Assembly (NCBI GenBank): GCA_007128675.1
Contig: SKWY01000087.1
Coordinates: forward strand, 1 to 6,231
From: Deltaproteobacteria bacterium
Lineage (GTDB): Bacteria > Myxococcota > Myxococcia > SLRQ01
DNA: 6,231 nucleotides
Direction: 5' to 3'
The notes beneath the pieces were generated by a model. It worked only from the letters and a program-made list of their open reading frames with translations. It made no database searches and was not told the origin of the DNA. Positions within the stretch are counted from its first letter, which is position 1. Every line of letters starts with the position of its first letter. Made by a program: the position numbers and the translations under genes. Below, piece after piece: positions 1 through 5,558 of this stretch.

Positions 1-120
1 CAACGGGGAGAACGGCAACGGGGAGAACGGCAACGGGGAGAACGGCAACGGGGAGAACGGCAACGGGGAGAACGGCAACGGGGAGAACGGCAACGGGGAG
101 AACGGCAACGGGGAGAACGG
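1..120 (+). repeat. 8 x 15-bp perfect tandem repeat (minisatellite) in coding sequence
   Basis: The unit CAACGGGGAGAACGG is repeated eight times without a single mismatch and runs off the left edge, so the true copy number is unknown. Each unit is five codons, so gain or loss of units keeps the frame and changes only the length of the NGENG linker. The lack of any synonymous drift between copies points to recent expansion or ongoing homogenisation. The array ends at 120, where the next codons read Gly-Gly-Glu-Leu-Pro. Confidence 0.95.
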
Positions 121-688
121 CGGCGAGCTTCCCGACGATGCATGCGAGGCCACCGTTGATGCGAGCGCTACGGTGGGACAGTCTTGCCAGAACAGCCAGC
201 AATGCAACGGAGGGTTCTGCCTTCGGGACTCCAACGATCCAGAGTCGAGGATCTGCCATCAACCATGCTTTCCCGATGAGTGTCCCGAGATCTGCGATGA
301 GGGCTTGGTCTGCGTCCGTCTAGTGGACATGGAAACGGGTGAGCCCTTGCTGCATCCCGAGTACGGCTGGCAAGAGGGAGCCTGCAAGACTCCCGCCGTT
401 GGTGATCAGGAGCCCTTCGAGCCCTGTGGCACCGTGGAGACCGGGAGCTGCACCACCGGTAGCACCTGCGTGACCGTGACGGGAGCCCAGACGTCTATGT
501 GTCTTCCAGACTGTGAAGGCGACGGATCCTTCTGCCCTGACTACGAGCATGAAGGCGAGGTCTATAGCTCCCTGTGCATGCTTCGCAGGTCGGGCGACGA
601 GGAGCCCATCTGGTGCGCCATTCCTTGTGATGGCTCATCCGACTGCCCTTCCGACATGGAGTGCTTCGGGGTCTGCTCCTATCCTTAG
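2..688 (+). CDS. Cys-rich exported protein with NGENG repeat linker, 5' truncated
   Basis: The frame is open from the left edge, so the N-terminus, and any signal peptide or lipobox, lies outside the window. The visible 228 residues begin with about 40 residues of perfect NGENG pentapeptide repeats, then a short acidic bridge (GELPDDACEA). A domain of about 180 residues with roughly 22 cysteines follows, in spaced motifs such as QSCQNSQQCNGGFC, GSCTTGSTC and DGSSDCPSDMEC, and the stop is TAG at 686-688. Repeated Cx(4-6)C spacing and an acidic, Asp/Glu-rich composition are typical of disulfide-bonded extracellular proteins and lipoproteins of myxobacteria and relatives. The Asn/Gly/Glu stretch probably acts as a flexible spacer lifting the domain off the membrane. 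No enzymatic motif is seen. An internal GTG at 173 is not the true start, because coding continues upstream. The family is not recognised; location outside the cytoplasm is inferred from cysteine content. Confidence 0.8.
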   Translation, partial: NGENGNGENGNGENGNGENGNGENGNGENGNGENGNGENGGELPDDACEATVDASATVGQSCQNSQQCNGGFCLRDSNDPESRICHQPCFPDECPEICDEGLVCVRLVDMETGEPLLHPEYGWQEGACKTPAVGDQEPFEPCGTVETGSCTTGSTCVTVTGAQTSMCLPDCEGDGSFCPDYEHEGEVYSSLCMLRRSGDEEPIWCAIPCDGSSDCPSDMECFGVCSYP

Positions 689-697
689 CCTTCGGCT

Positions 698-726
698 CGG
701 GCTGGCTGATGCCGGCTGATTGGCCT
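698..726. repeat. 29-bp direct repeat, copy 1
   Basis: The copy starts CGGGCTGGCTGATGCC and ends GATTGGCCT. It matches 771-799 at 27 of 29 positions, with differences at 707 and 714. It begins 10 bp after the stop codon of the Cys-rich gene. Internally it contains GGCTGAT twice (704-710 and 714-720). It is followed by a short TTTT run (726-729), but no convincing intrinsic terminator stem precedes it. Its function is unknown. Confidence 0.8.
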
Positions 727-770
727 TTTGCCTTGCGTCGATTCGCTGACTCCTCCAAACGAAGCGAGCG

Positions 771-799
771 CGGGCTGGCCGATGCCTGCTGATTGGCCT
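771..799. repeat. 29-bp direct repeat, copy 2
   Basis: This is the second copy of the element at 698-726, offset by 73 bp. Its last two bases (798-799) lie in the TAG stop codon of the minus-strand nucleotidyltransferase gene, whose complement is CTA at 798-800. The two copies and the 44 bp between them make up nearly all of the gap between the convergent genes. The pair could be a small dispersed element, a processing or termination structure, or a local duplication. Confidence 0.8.
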
Positions 800-2498
800 A
801 CTTTCCTTCGGTCAAAAGCTCTACTCGTTTCTTGGACCGTCTGCGATCGATTCGCTCTGGATCAGTGGCTGTCACGAGCTTGTGAGCTTTGCGAAATGAC
901 ATCTCGTTTCCGAGTATCGGAACGTCATAGCTAGCGGCCAGGTCTCGAAGATCGGTGCTCTCGTTTGCCCGAAGCAGCATTTCGCTTCCCGAAAGAAAGA
1001 TCGTGGCGAGCCTCTGGCCTGTTCTTGCCTCTACCGGCTCGCCAGAGATGACCCTGTAGGCCCCGGACCGAGAAGCGAGATTCATCTTTTTCGCGACACT
1101 CTGGATATCGAAGGCATGATCGGAATTCAGCTCGTTGCAGCGGGTGCCTATCAGAACCGAGTTCACGATTTCCCCAGCGTCGATTCTCACATCGATGAGA
1201 ACCGATCCTGAAGCTCGCACCTTCTCTCCAAGGACGGTGCCCCCGGCCAGGATGTTTCCGTTTGCGTCGCGCTCGTCGGGGAGTGAGGCGAGAGCGCGCG
1301 CGATCTTCGCGCCGGGGCCTTCGCCGGCCAGCGCCATGTAGAAATCGTAGATCTGCCGATGCTGTCCTATGTCGCCCCAGTACTGATCCTCGAAGTCCAT
1401 GGCTACCATGCGCGCCTCTCTCCCGTGGCGCCTTCGGAATAGCTCGAGGACTCGTCGAAGCCGGCAAAGGATGCCTGGGCTTTTGTTCTCCAGCTTCATG
1501 ATGGCCTCGGATTCGGCCCTCGCCAGCGACCATTCGCGTTCCCGCTTCTCCCTTTCACTTATCCGAGCGATCGTCAGCGCCGTGAAGAGCTGTGGATCGA
1601 GATCGGGCCGGTCGCCCCGGCTCGCTCGGGGGTCGAGAACATCGTGCTCGAACTCCTCCAGCAAGAGGTCGAGAAGGAGTCTGGAGATTGCAATGGAACC
1701 GAGATTGATCCCACCATAGAGGTCGTCGCCACGGCGTTGCAAAAGGCCGCGATCGGCGAGGGGGGCCATCTGCTCGAGGGGTCTTCTGGGTATGAACGCC
1801 GTGATTCGTCCCGCCTCGTCCACACCGACCCAATCCTTGCTTCGGGCATCCTCGGCGGTGATCTTGCGCATGGAAACGAAGCGTACGATATCGGCGTCTT
1901 CGAAGAGCGGGTTTGTGCCCGACGGATCGGAGATGGGAATCTGCACCTCGTCACCCCACTTCACGACCATCCCTTCGAAGCCCGAACGACGAAGGTGGCT
2001 CTCGACGGGAGCGAAGTAGCGAAGGGCGAGCTCGACTATCGGCAACAGGCGGTGGGTCTCTTTTTCCTTCTGCGAAACAAAGGATCTTATTGCTGGCTTC
2101 TGACCGCACTCCGCTTCCGTAAATGGCGCCGCCCGCGTTCCCTCACCGAACACGAACGCAACGAGAGCGCCCTCCCGGGGCCGCAGCTTCTCTTTGAGCC
2201 TCTTCCAAAGAAGCAGCAGACCAAAAGCCTGGCCCACCGGCAGATCCTCGTGAAAAGACACTGTCTCTCTTGCCCGAAGACTCTTTCGCGAGGCCTCGAG
2301 ATGGCGTCGCCAGTAGGCGCTGGCGGCCTCGGACCCAGAGACGGTACCAACGAGGCCGGCCGGCTCACCTCTTTCGAAGAGCCAGTCCGTATGCTCCATG
2401 TAGCGGAGCACCCCATCCACCAGCCGGTTCGGATCCGTGGAAGACGCGCCTGGTCTCTTTGGCTTCCTTGTCGATCTCTTTGCCATTGCCCCCATCAT
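798..2498 (-). CDS. Putative sugar-phosphate nucleotidyltransferase, atypical large form
   Basis: The product is 566 residues from the ATG at 2498, which overlaps the manA stop as TAATG and suggests translational coupling. An ATG three codons upstream (2507) and another at 2486 are alternatives. Residues about 112-135 read like the NTP-binding signature of this superfamily, with GEGTR at 118-122 and a KP pair at 134-135 replacing the usual PKP. WGDEV at 181-185 fits the metal-binding GD segment. DEAGRITAFIPRRP at 227-240 corresponds to the usual xFxEKP region, YGGINLGS (261-268) to the sugar-site strand, and YWGDIG (373-378) to the conserved W-x-D-(I/V)-G motif of glucose-1-phosphate adenylyl/uridylyltransferases. 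Residues about 413-457 (NILAGGTVLG onward) look like a short left-handed beta-helix edge. About 110 N-terminal and 110 C-terminal residues are not recognised, and the tail is strongly basic. The protein is longer than most family members. The substrate is unknown; pairing with manA makes a hexose-1-phosphate plausible, and regulation by sugar or a loss of catalysis is also possible. Confidence 0.65.
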   Translation of the reverse strand: MMGAMAKRSTRKPKRPGASSTDPNRLVDGVLRYMEHTDWLFERGEPAGLVGTVSGSEAASAYWRRHLEASRKSLRARETVSFHEDLPVGQAFGLLLLWKRLKEKLRPREGALVAFVFGEGTRAAPFTEAECGQKPAIRSFVSQKEKETHRLLPIVELALRYFAPVESHLRRSGFEGMVVKWGDEVQIPISDPSGTNPLFEDADIVRFVSMRKITAEDARSKDWVGVDEAGRITAFIPRRPLEQMAPLADRGLLQRRGDDLYGGINLGSIAISRLLLDLLLEEFEHDVLDPRASRGDRPDLDPQLFTALTIARISEREKREREWSLARAESEAIMKLENKSPGILCRLRRVLELFRRRHGREARMVAMDFEDQYWGDIGQHRQIYDFYMALAGEGPGAKIARALASLPDERDANGNILAGGTVLGEKVRASGSVLIDVRIDAGEIVNSVLIGTRCNELNSDHAFDIQSVAKKMNLASRSGAYRVISGEPVEARTGQRLATIFLSGSEMLLRANESTDLRDLAASYDVPILGNEMSFRKAHKLVTATDPERIDRRRSKKRVELLTEGK

Positions 2499-3814
2499 TA
2501 GCACCATAGGTCGCGATCGACCTCATTCACGTGTTTCGCCTTCCTTTTCGAAGAGAGAGAGGGCTCTGCCTTCGTGCCGAGAGTGGGCACGAGCGCCCGG
2601 TAGATCGTGGTCTGCCCCTTGGTCCGCACGGTGTATCGGACGCCGTGTGGCACGAGGCAAGCCTGACCCCTGTTCAGGCAGAGCTCCCCATGCTTGCTTC
2701 TTATGTCGACTTGGGCCGAAGGCGATGCCGGCAGGGAAAGGAGGGTCTGTGGACCTCTTGCCATGCAAGTGATTCGTTCGTCTTCGCCAAGTCTGAATAC
2801 ATCCAGGGCGAACTCCACCACTGGCGGCCGGTAACTAAACAAAGCTCCTTCCACGATCTTGGGCTCCATTATGGCCGGTAAGGCGCCGTCGTAGCGCAGG
2901 ACCCGTAGCACCTCCGCTATGTCCACATGCTTGCTCGTCAGCCCAGCGCGAAGGACGTTGTCCGAGCTGGCCATCAGCTCGATCCCGGCTCCGCGAAGGT
3001 AGGCATGAGGCGTCCCTGGAGGAAGATAGATGGCCTGGCCGGGATATAGGTGCACCCAGGAGAGCAGGAAGATGAGCTTCAATCCGGGATCGGGCTCCTC
3101 GTCTCGGGATGATGCCCGGTGGGCCTCGAGTGCCCAGTATCTGGGATCCGAGGGCCTGCCTCGAAACTCCGGTTCCTCACTGAAAAGCCTGGCTAGCAGG
3201 CGTTTCAGAGCGCGACGAAGCCGGTCTCGTGGAAGGGAATAGTATGCCTGCAGGAGACGACGAAGGCCGGCCGGCGTCTGCTGGAAGGGGGGCAGAAGGT
3301 CGCTAGTCTCGGGCAGGGACTCGAGTACTTTGGGAATTTCCTGGATTGGACGAAAGCCGCAAAGCGCGTGAAACTCGGTAAGAGCCAGGAGCATCTCGGG
3401 CTTATGCCTCGCATCGCGGTAACGCCTGTTGGCGGCGTTGGCGGGTATGCCTGCTTGCTCCTCGAGAAGAAAACCTCTCTTGGCGTGCTTGCTATCGGCG
3501 TGCACCTGTATCGATAGCGGACTTGCGGCTGCGAGGATCTTCAAGAGGTAGGGGAGGGAACCGAACCTCGAGAGCACAGGCGTGCCTAGAATCCTCCTGG
3601 GGCATTTTGCAATCAGCTCGTCCAGAGAATGCCAAGAGCCATTGGAGAGAGCCTTGGCCGGGGCTAGTGGGTGGGCGCCGAACCATGCCTCCGCTACGGG
3701 ACGGCCATCGCCCACAAATCCGAGCAGCCTTGGTACGAGGGACGGATCACCCCAGTCGTATCTCTGAATCCGGGGGGAAAGCCGCACTGGGGCGGGGCCT
3801 TCCCGATTCGTCAT
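2498..3814 (-). CDS. manA: Mannose-6-phosphate isomerase, type I (phosphomannose isomerase)
   Basis: This zinc enzyme interconverts fructose-6-phosphate and mannose-6-phosphate in the cytosol, the entry step to GDP-mannose. The 438-residue product shows the type I signatures in order: IQRYDWG near residue 16, VAEAWFGAHP at 40-49, and SIQVHAD at 101-107 with the zinc ligands Gln103 and His105. They continue with RHKPEMLLAL at 136-145 (ligand Glu140), YLPPGTPHAYL at 263-273 (ligand His270), and SSDNVLRAGLTSKHVD at 283-298 with the catalytic-region Arg. The ATG at 3814 is chosen because family members begin only a few residues before the YxWG motif. An upstream in-frame ATG at 3880 would add 22 basic, unconserved residues. 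Neither start has a strong Shine-Dalgarno sequence. It is somewhat longer than E. coli ManA (391 residues), with a Lys-rich C-terminal tail of about 25 residues. The TAA stop overlaps the start of the downstream nucleotidyltransferase, so the two form an operon. Confidence 0.93.
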   Translation of the reverse strand: MTNREGPAPVRLSPRIQRYDWGDPSLVPRLLGFVGDGRPVAEAWFGAHPLAPAKALSNGSWHSLDELIAKCPRRILGTPVLSRFGSLPYLLKILAAASPLSIQVHADSKHAKRGFLLEEQAGIPANAANRRYRDARHKPEMLLALTEFHALCGFRPIQEIPKVLESLPETSDLLPPFQQTPAGLRRLLQAYYSLPRDRLRRALKRLLARLFSEEPEFRGRPSDPRYWALEAHRASSRDEEPDPGLKLIFLLSWVHLYPGQAIYLPPGTPHAYLRGAGIELMASSDNVLRAGLTSKHVDIAEVLRVLRYDGALPAIMEPKIVEGALFSYRPPVVEFALDVFRLGEDERITCMARGPQTLLSLPASPSAQVDIRSKHGELCLNRGQACLVPHGVRYTVRTKGQTTIYRALVPTLGTKAEPSLSSKRKAKHVNEVDRDLWC

Positions 3815-3863
3815 GGCGAGATGATATGCTTTCGGGCCTAGCGTTCTTCGACGAGACCGGGGA

Positions 3864-3877
3864 GGGAGCTTGCTCCC
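3864..3877. repeat. Short hairpin upstream of manA
   Basis: GGGAGCTTGCTCCC is a perfect palindrome that would fold as a 5-bp stem with a CTTG tetraloop. Flanking CCG (3857-3859) and CGG (3881-3883) could extend it with an internal loop. It lies about 50-60 bp upstream of the preferred manA start and just inside the longer reading frame from 3880. It could belong to the manA 5' leader, but there is no evidence of function beyond its symmetry. Confidence 0.45.
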
Positions 3878-3881
3878 CATC

Positions 3882-3904
3882 GGATTCTCGAAAGAGAGGA
3901 GTCC
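3882..3904. repeat. Second hairpin upstream of manA (GAAA tetraloop)
   Basis: TCTC-GAAA-GAGA (3886-3897) is a perfect short stem capped by a GNRA-type loop, and GGA/TCC (3882-3884 with 3902-3904) can close an outer stem. It sits next to the palindrome at 3864-3877, making this part of the manA upstream region unusually rich in fold-back sequence. No poly-T follows on either strand, so it is not a typical intrinsic terminator. The remaining bases of the 205-bp gap between the two minus-strand genes show no further ORF that I would support. Confidence 0.35.
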
Positions 3905-3972
3905 GTCCCCCCGAGCGTGAAGCTATCGTCTGTAGAGTGAACGATCCCCTCATAGCCACCACGACCTGTCCG

Positions 3973-4002
3973 CGCCATGGCCGACCCTGGTGAGCCATGG
4001 CG
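3973..4002. repeat. Twin GCCATGGC palindromes forming a 9-bp stem
   Basis: The octamer GCCATGGC, itself a palindrome, occurs at 3974-3981 and 3994-4001, exactly 20 bp apart. With C3973 and G4002 the two copies can pair as a 9-bp GC-rich stem around a 12-base loop. On the minus strand it lies 18 bp past the stop of the DUF6485 gene. It could therefore end or stabilise that transcript, though there is no U-tract for an intrinsic terminator. Alternatively, two same-face palindromes could be paired protein-binding sites before manA. Confidence 0.5.
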
Positions 4003-4019
4003 GATGGGGCGATGCCGCT

Positions 4020-4217
4020 CTATAGGTTCCAGGCTTTGGCGAAAGCCTCGAAGCTTCGATCGTAGGTCTTCTCCACCGTATCGGGGAAGCAGCAGGCGGG
4101 AAGCTGCCTGCTCTTCAGATGGTAGTGTAGACAGTCGCAGCAGGTGCCCTTTCGCGGGCAGCCGGGATAGCTGCAGTTGCACCGATCGAGGTTCTTGTCT
4201 TTTTTGTTGCAGTCCAT
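4020..4217 (-). CDS. Small Cys-rich protein, DUF6485-like
   Basis: The product is 65 residues with nine cysteines, most in a compact block: RCNCSYPGC at 12-20, then GTCCDC at 24-29, LHYHL at 30-34, and LPACCFP at 39-45. This order (CNCxYPGCxRKGxCCxCLxYH, later LPACxFP) is what I recall for the DUF6485 family of short bacterial and archaeal proteins of unknown role. The cysteine pattern suggests metal binding, perhaps zinc or an Fe-S cluster, but that is inference. The frame stays open upstream to 4394, yet the ATG at 4217 is preferred. It has a good ribosome binding site (GAGG at 4224-4227, six bases upstream), the family-like sequence starts there, and the upstream extension is compositionally unlike a conserved protein. 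A perfect dyad lies just upstream and may control it. No signal peptide is seen, so it is probably cytoplasmic. Confidence 0.8.
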   Translation of the reverse strand: MDCNKKDKNLDRCNCSYPGCPRKGTCCDCLHYHLKSRQLPACCFPDTVEKTYDRSFEAFAKAWNL

Positions 4218-4239
4218 GATTGGCCTCTTCTCTTCTTTG

Positions 4240-4258
4240 GACACCGTAGGACGGTGTC
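4240..4258. promoter_or_regulatory. 19-bp perfect dyad, possible operator or leader hairpin
   Basis: GACACCGT-AGG-ACGGTGTC is an inverted repeat with two perfect 8-bp arms around a 3-bp centre. It is in the 145-bp gap between the divergent DUF6485-like and membrane-protein genes, ending 22 bp before the DUF6485 start and 12 bp from its ribosome binding site. The length and symmetry suit a dimeric repressor site; as RNA it would form a stable hairpin in the leader of the small gene. I could not place a convincing -10/-35 pair in the gap and do not recognise the regulator. Confidence 0.5.
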
Positions 4259-4320
4259 GGCTTGGCGTGATCCTCGTTGTGGGGCGAAGCCCGCTAACCG
4301 TCCTTGGGGCTGAACGGGCC

Positions 4321-4327
4321 AAAGGAG
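4321..4327 (+). promoter_or_regulatory. Strong Shine-Dalgarno (AAAGGAG) before a mini-ORF
   Basis: AAAGGAG is close to the ideal anti-16S complement and lies seven bases before the ATG at 4335, the start of a 17-codon frame. It is 35 bases before the ATG at 4363 of the membrane protein, too far to serve that start directly. An ATG at 4330 is followed at once by TAA and is not a usable start. Confidence 0.55.
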
Positions 4328-4334
4328 TGATGTA

Positions 4335-4388
4335 ATGTTGAGTAGGATTCCATTGGTAGCCAATGAGCGCGTCGAAGAACAAGCCTGA
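4335..4388 (+). CDS. Possible 17-residue leader peptide overlapping the next gene's start
   Basis: The frame reads MLSRIPLVANERVEEQA then TGA at 4386-4388. It has the best ribosome binding site in the region (AAAGGAG, seven-base spacer). It overlaps the first nine codons of the membrane protein in another frame and ends seven bases before that protein's second in-frame ATG at 4396. This layout would suit translational coupling or reinitiation at 4396. The peptide has no run of a single amino acid of the kind used in amino-acid attenuators. It may equally be chance, with the ribosome binding site serving an unrecognised start. Confidence 0.35.
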   Translation: MLSRIPLVANERVEEQA

Positions 4389-5529
4389 TGGCAAGATGAA
4401 CCTGCTCGAGCGGATTGTCGCCAGCTACGTGGAGAGCAGGAACGGGAGAGAAGAAGAGAGGCTATGCGCCTTGCCAAGGGACGCTATTGTTGCCCTTCTC
4501 CGGGTCGAAAGAAGGGCGATTATCTGGTCATCGGTCGCCGGTATCGTGGCCGGAGCCGTTCTAGGAGTGGTCGAGATCGTCTTCATGCAGGGCCTCCTCG
4601 AGGACATGCGCGGCATGACCCTTCTCGAGCAGGCACCTCATTGGGCATGGTTTCTGGGCTTCATATTACTGATGAGCGGCCTGGAGGTGCTCTTCTTGTA
4701 CTGGAACGGGCTTCGAGCCGCCGCCTCCGCCAGTCGCATCGCCGGGCTTGCTCTTGCGACGAAGACCCCAAGGTCCGGCCTGCTCGCCCGCGCGCTCGGC
4801 AGGGCAGCCATCGATCTGCCAAACCCCCTGGAGGCGATTCACGGAATAGATCCCTACGCTCGGGTGCCGCGGTGGAGGATCTGGGCTTGGAGATTCATGT
4901 ATCGTTTGAAGGTCGGTGTGACGAGCTTCGTCCTTCGAGTCTTTCTTCGCAGGGTGATTGGCCGCACCGTGTTCCGAGTGTTGATACCTCTTCTTGCCGG
5001 TCCGCTCTACGCCATTTGGAACGGCATCATCACCTGGCGAATCATGCGCGAGGTTAGAATCCGGGCGTTTGGGCCTTTTGCGGTTCGAGACCTTCGCCGG
5101 CGTATCGAGAAGAAGCAGGCGTTGATGAAGAAAGAAAACAGGCTTCTCATCACGGCCGTCGTGGGAGAGGTCGTCATGCTAAGCGAGGACGCTCATCCAA
5201 GCTTCGAGCTTCTCATCAGGGGTCTTGTCGATACACTCGATCTGGAGCCCGGCGATATCAAGGTGGACTGGTGCTCGCAGCGGGAGCGTCTGGGAGAGCT
5301 TGGTCTTGCGGAGAAGACGCTTCTTCTCGACGCGGCGACACTTGCTTGTCTTCTCGACGGTCGGATAAGTAGGAGCGAGGAGGAGCTGCTCGCCGATGCT
5401 CACGCCCTATGTGGTCTTCCTTTCGAGAAGGAGTCTCTTGAAGAGTCATTGGGTAAGCTCTTGAATGGGCAGAGCCCCTTCTCCCGCAATTTGGAAGAAG
5501 GAGAAGATCAGCTGGCCGCCGGCAGATGA
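4363..5529 (+). CDS. Membrane protein with TerB-like C-terminal domain, function unknown
   Basis: The product is 388 residues. After a charged N-terminal segment (1-50) come hydrophobic stretches near residues 53-76, 91-114 and 205-226. A basic, partly amphipathic region (170-200) lies between the second and third. This suggests an inner-membrane protein with two hairpin-like segments and one further span. A Lys/Arg-rich linker follows (243-260). Residues about 316-370 resemble TerB/DjlA-type helical domains: LLLDAATLACLLDG, then SRSEEELLADAHALCGL, the usual hydrophobic-DG-(V/I)-x-x-x-E-E-x-x-L pattern. TerB domains are found in stress-related and envelope-associated proteins, but no role can be assigned here. 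The arrangement recalls uncharacterised proteins named LBF_2804 family, a link I cannot verify. The ATG at 4363 lacks a good ribosome binding site; ATG 4396 (MNLLERI) is an alternative start. It is divergent from the DUF6485 gene and convergent with dapD. Confidence 0.75.
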   Translation: MSASKNKPDGKMNLLERIVASYVESRNGREEERLCALPRDAIVALLRVERRAIIWSSVAGIVAGAVLGVVEIVFMQGLLEDMRGMTLLEQAPHWAWFLGFILLMSGLEVLFLYWNGLRAAASASRIAGLALATKTPRSGLLARALGRAAIDLPNPLEAIHGIDPYARVPRWRIWAWRFMYRLKVGVTSFVLRVFLRRVIGRTVFRVLIPLLAGPLYAIWNGIITWRIMREVRIRAFGPFAVRDLRRRIEKKQALMKKENRLLITAVVGEVVMLSEDAHPSFELLIRGLVDTLDLEPGDIKVDWCSQRERLGELGLAEKTLLLDAATLACLLDGRISRSEEELLADAHALCGLPFEKESLEESLGKLLNGQSPFSRNLEEGEDQLAAGR

Positions 5530-5538
5530 AGCTTTGTC

Positions 5539-5558
5539 GAGAGGGCGAGTTGACTCTC
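5539..5558. repeat. Weak stem between convergent genes
   Basis: GAGAG (5539-5543) can pair with CTCTC (5554-5558) around a 10-base loop, bridging the stop of the membrane protein and the stop of dapD. No T-tract follows on either strand, so a bidirectional terminator is only a possibility. The 27-bp gap holds nothing else I can identify. Confidence 0.2.

Noticed and set aside
1..120. CRISPR-like array
   Set aside because: The repeats are directly adjacent 15-mers with no spacers and encode a regular pentapeptide inside an open gene.
687..729. Intrinsic terminator after the Cys-rich gene
   Set aside because: The AGCC/GGCT stem at 687-697 is short with a 3-base loop and is not followed by T's; the TTTT at 726-729 has only a 3-bp stem before it.
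1644..2501. 285-codon open frame on the + strand
   Set aside because: It lies wholly antisense to the nucleotidyltransferase gene, whose motifs are recognisable. The + frame has no recognisable domain and fits a shadow frame in GC-rich DNA.
3838..4182. 114-codon minus-strand frame between manA and the DUF6485 gene
   Set aside because: It overlaps the DUF6485 coding sequence out of frame, has no recognisable motif or good ribosome binding site, and shows a biased composition.
4262..4281. Sigma-54-type promoter (TTGGCG followed by TTGT)
   Set aside because: The -12 element lacks the TTGC core at the required 10-bp spacing between GG and GC.
4218..4394. 59-residue N-terminal extension of the DUF6485-like protein
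   Set aside because: The extension crosses the dyad and divergent promoter region. Family-like sequence starts at the ATG at 4217, which has a well-placed ribosome binding site.
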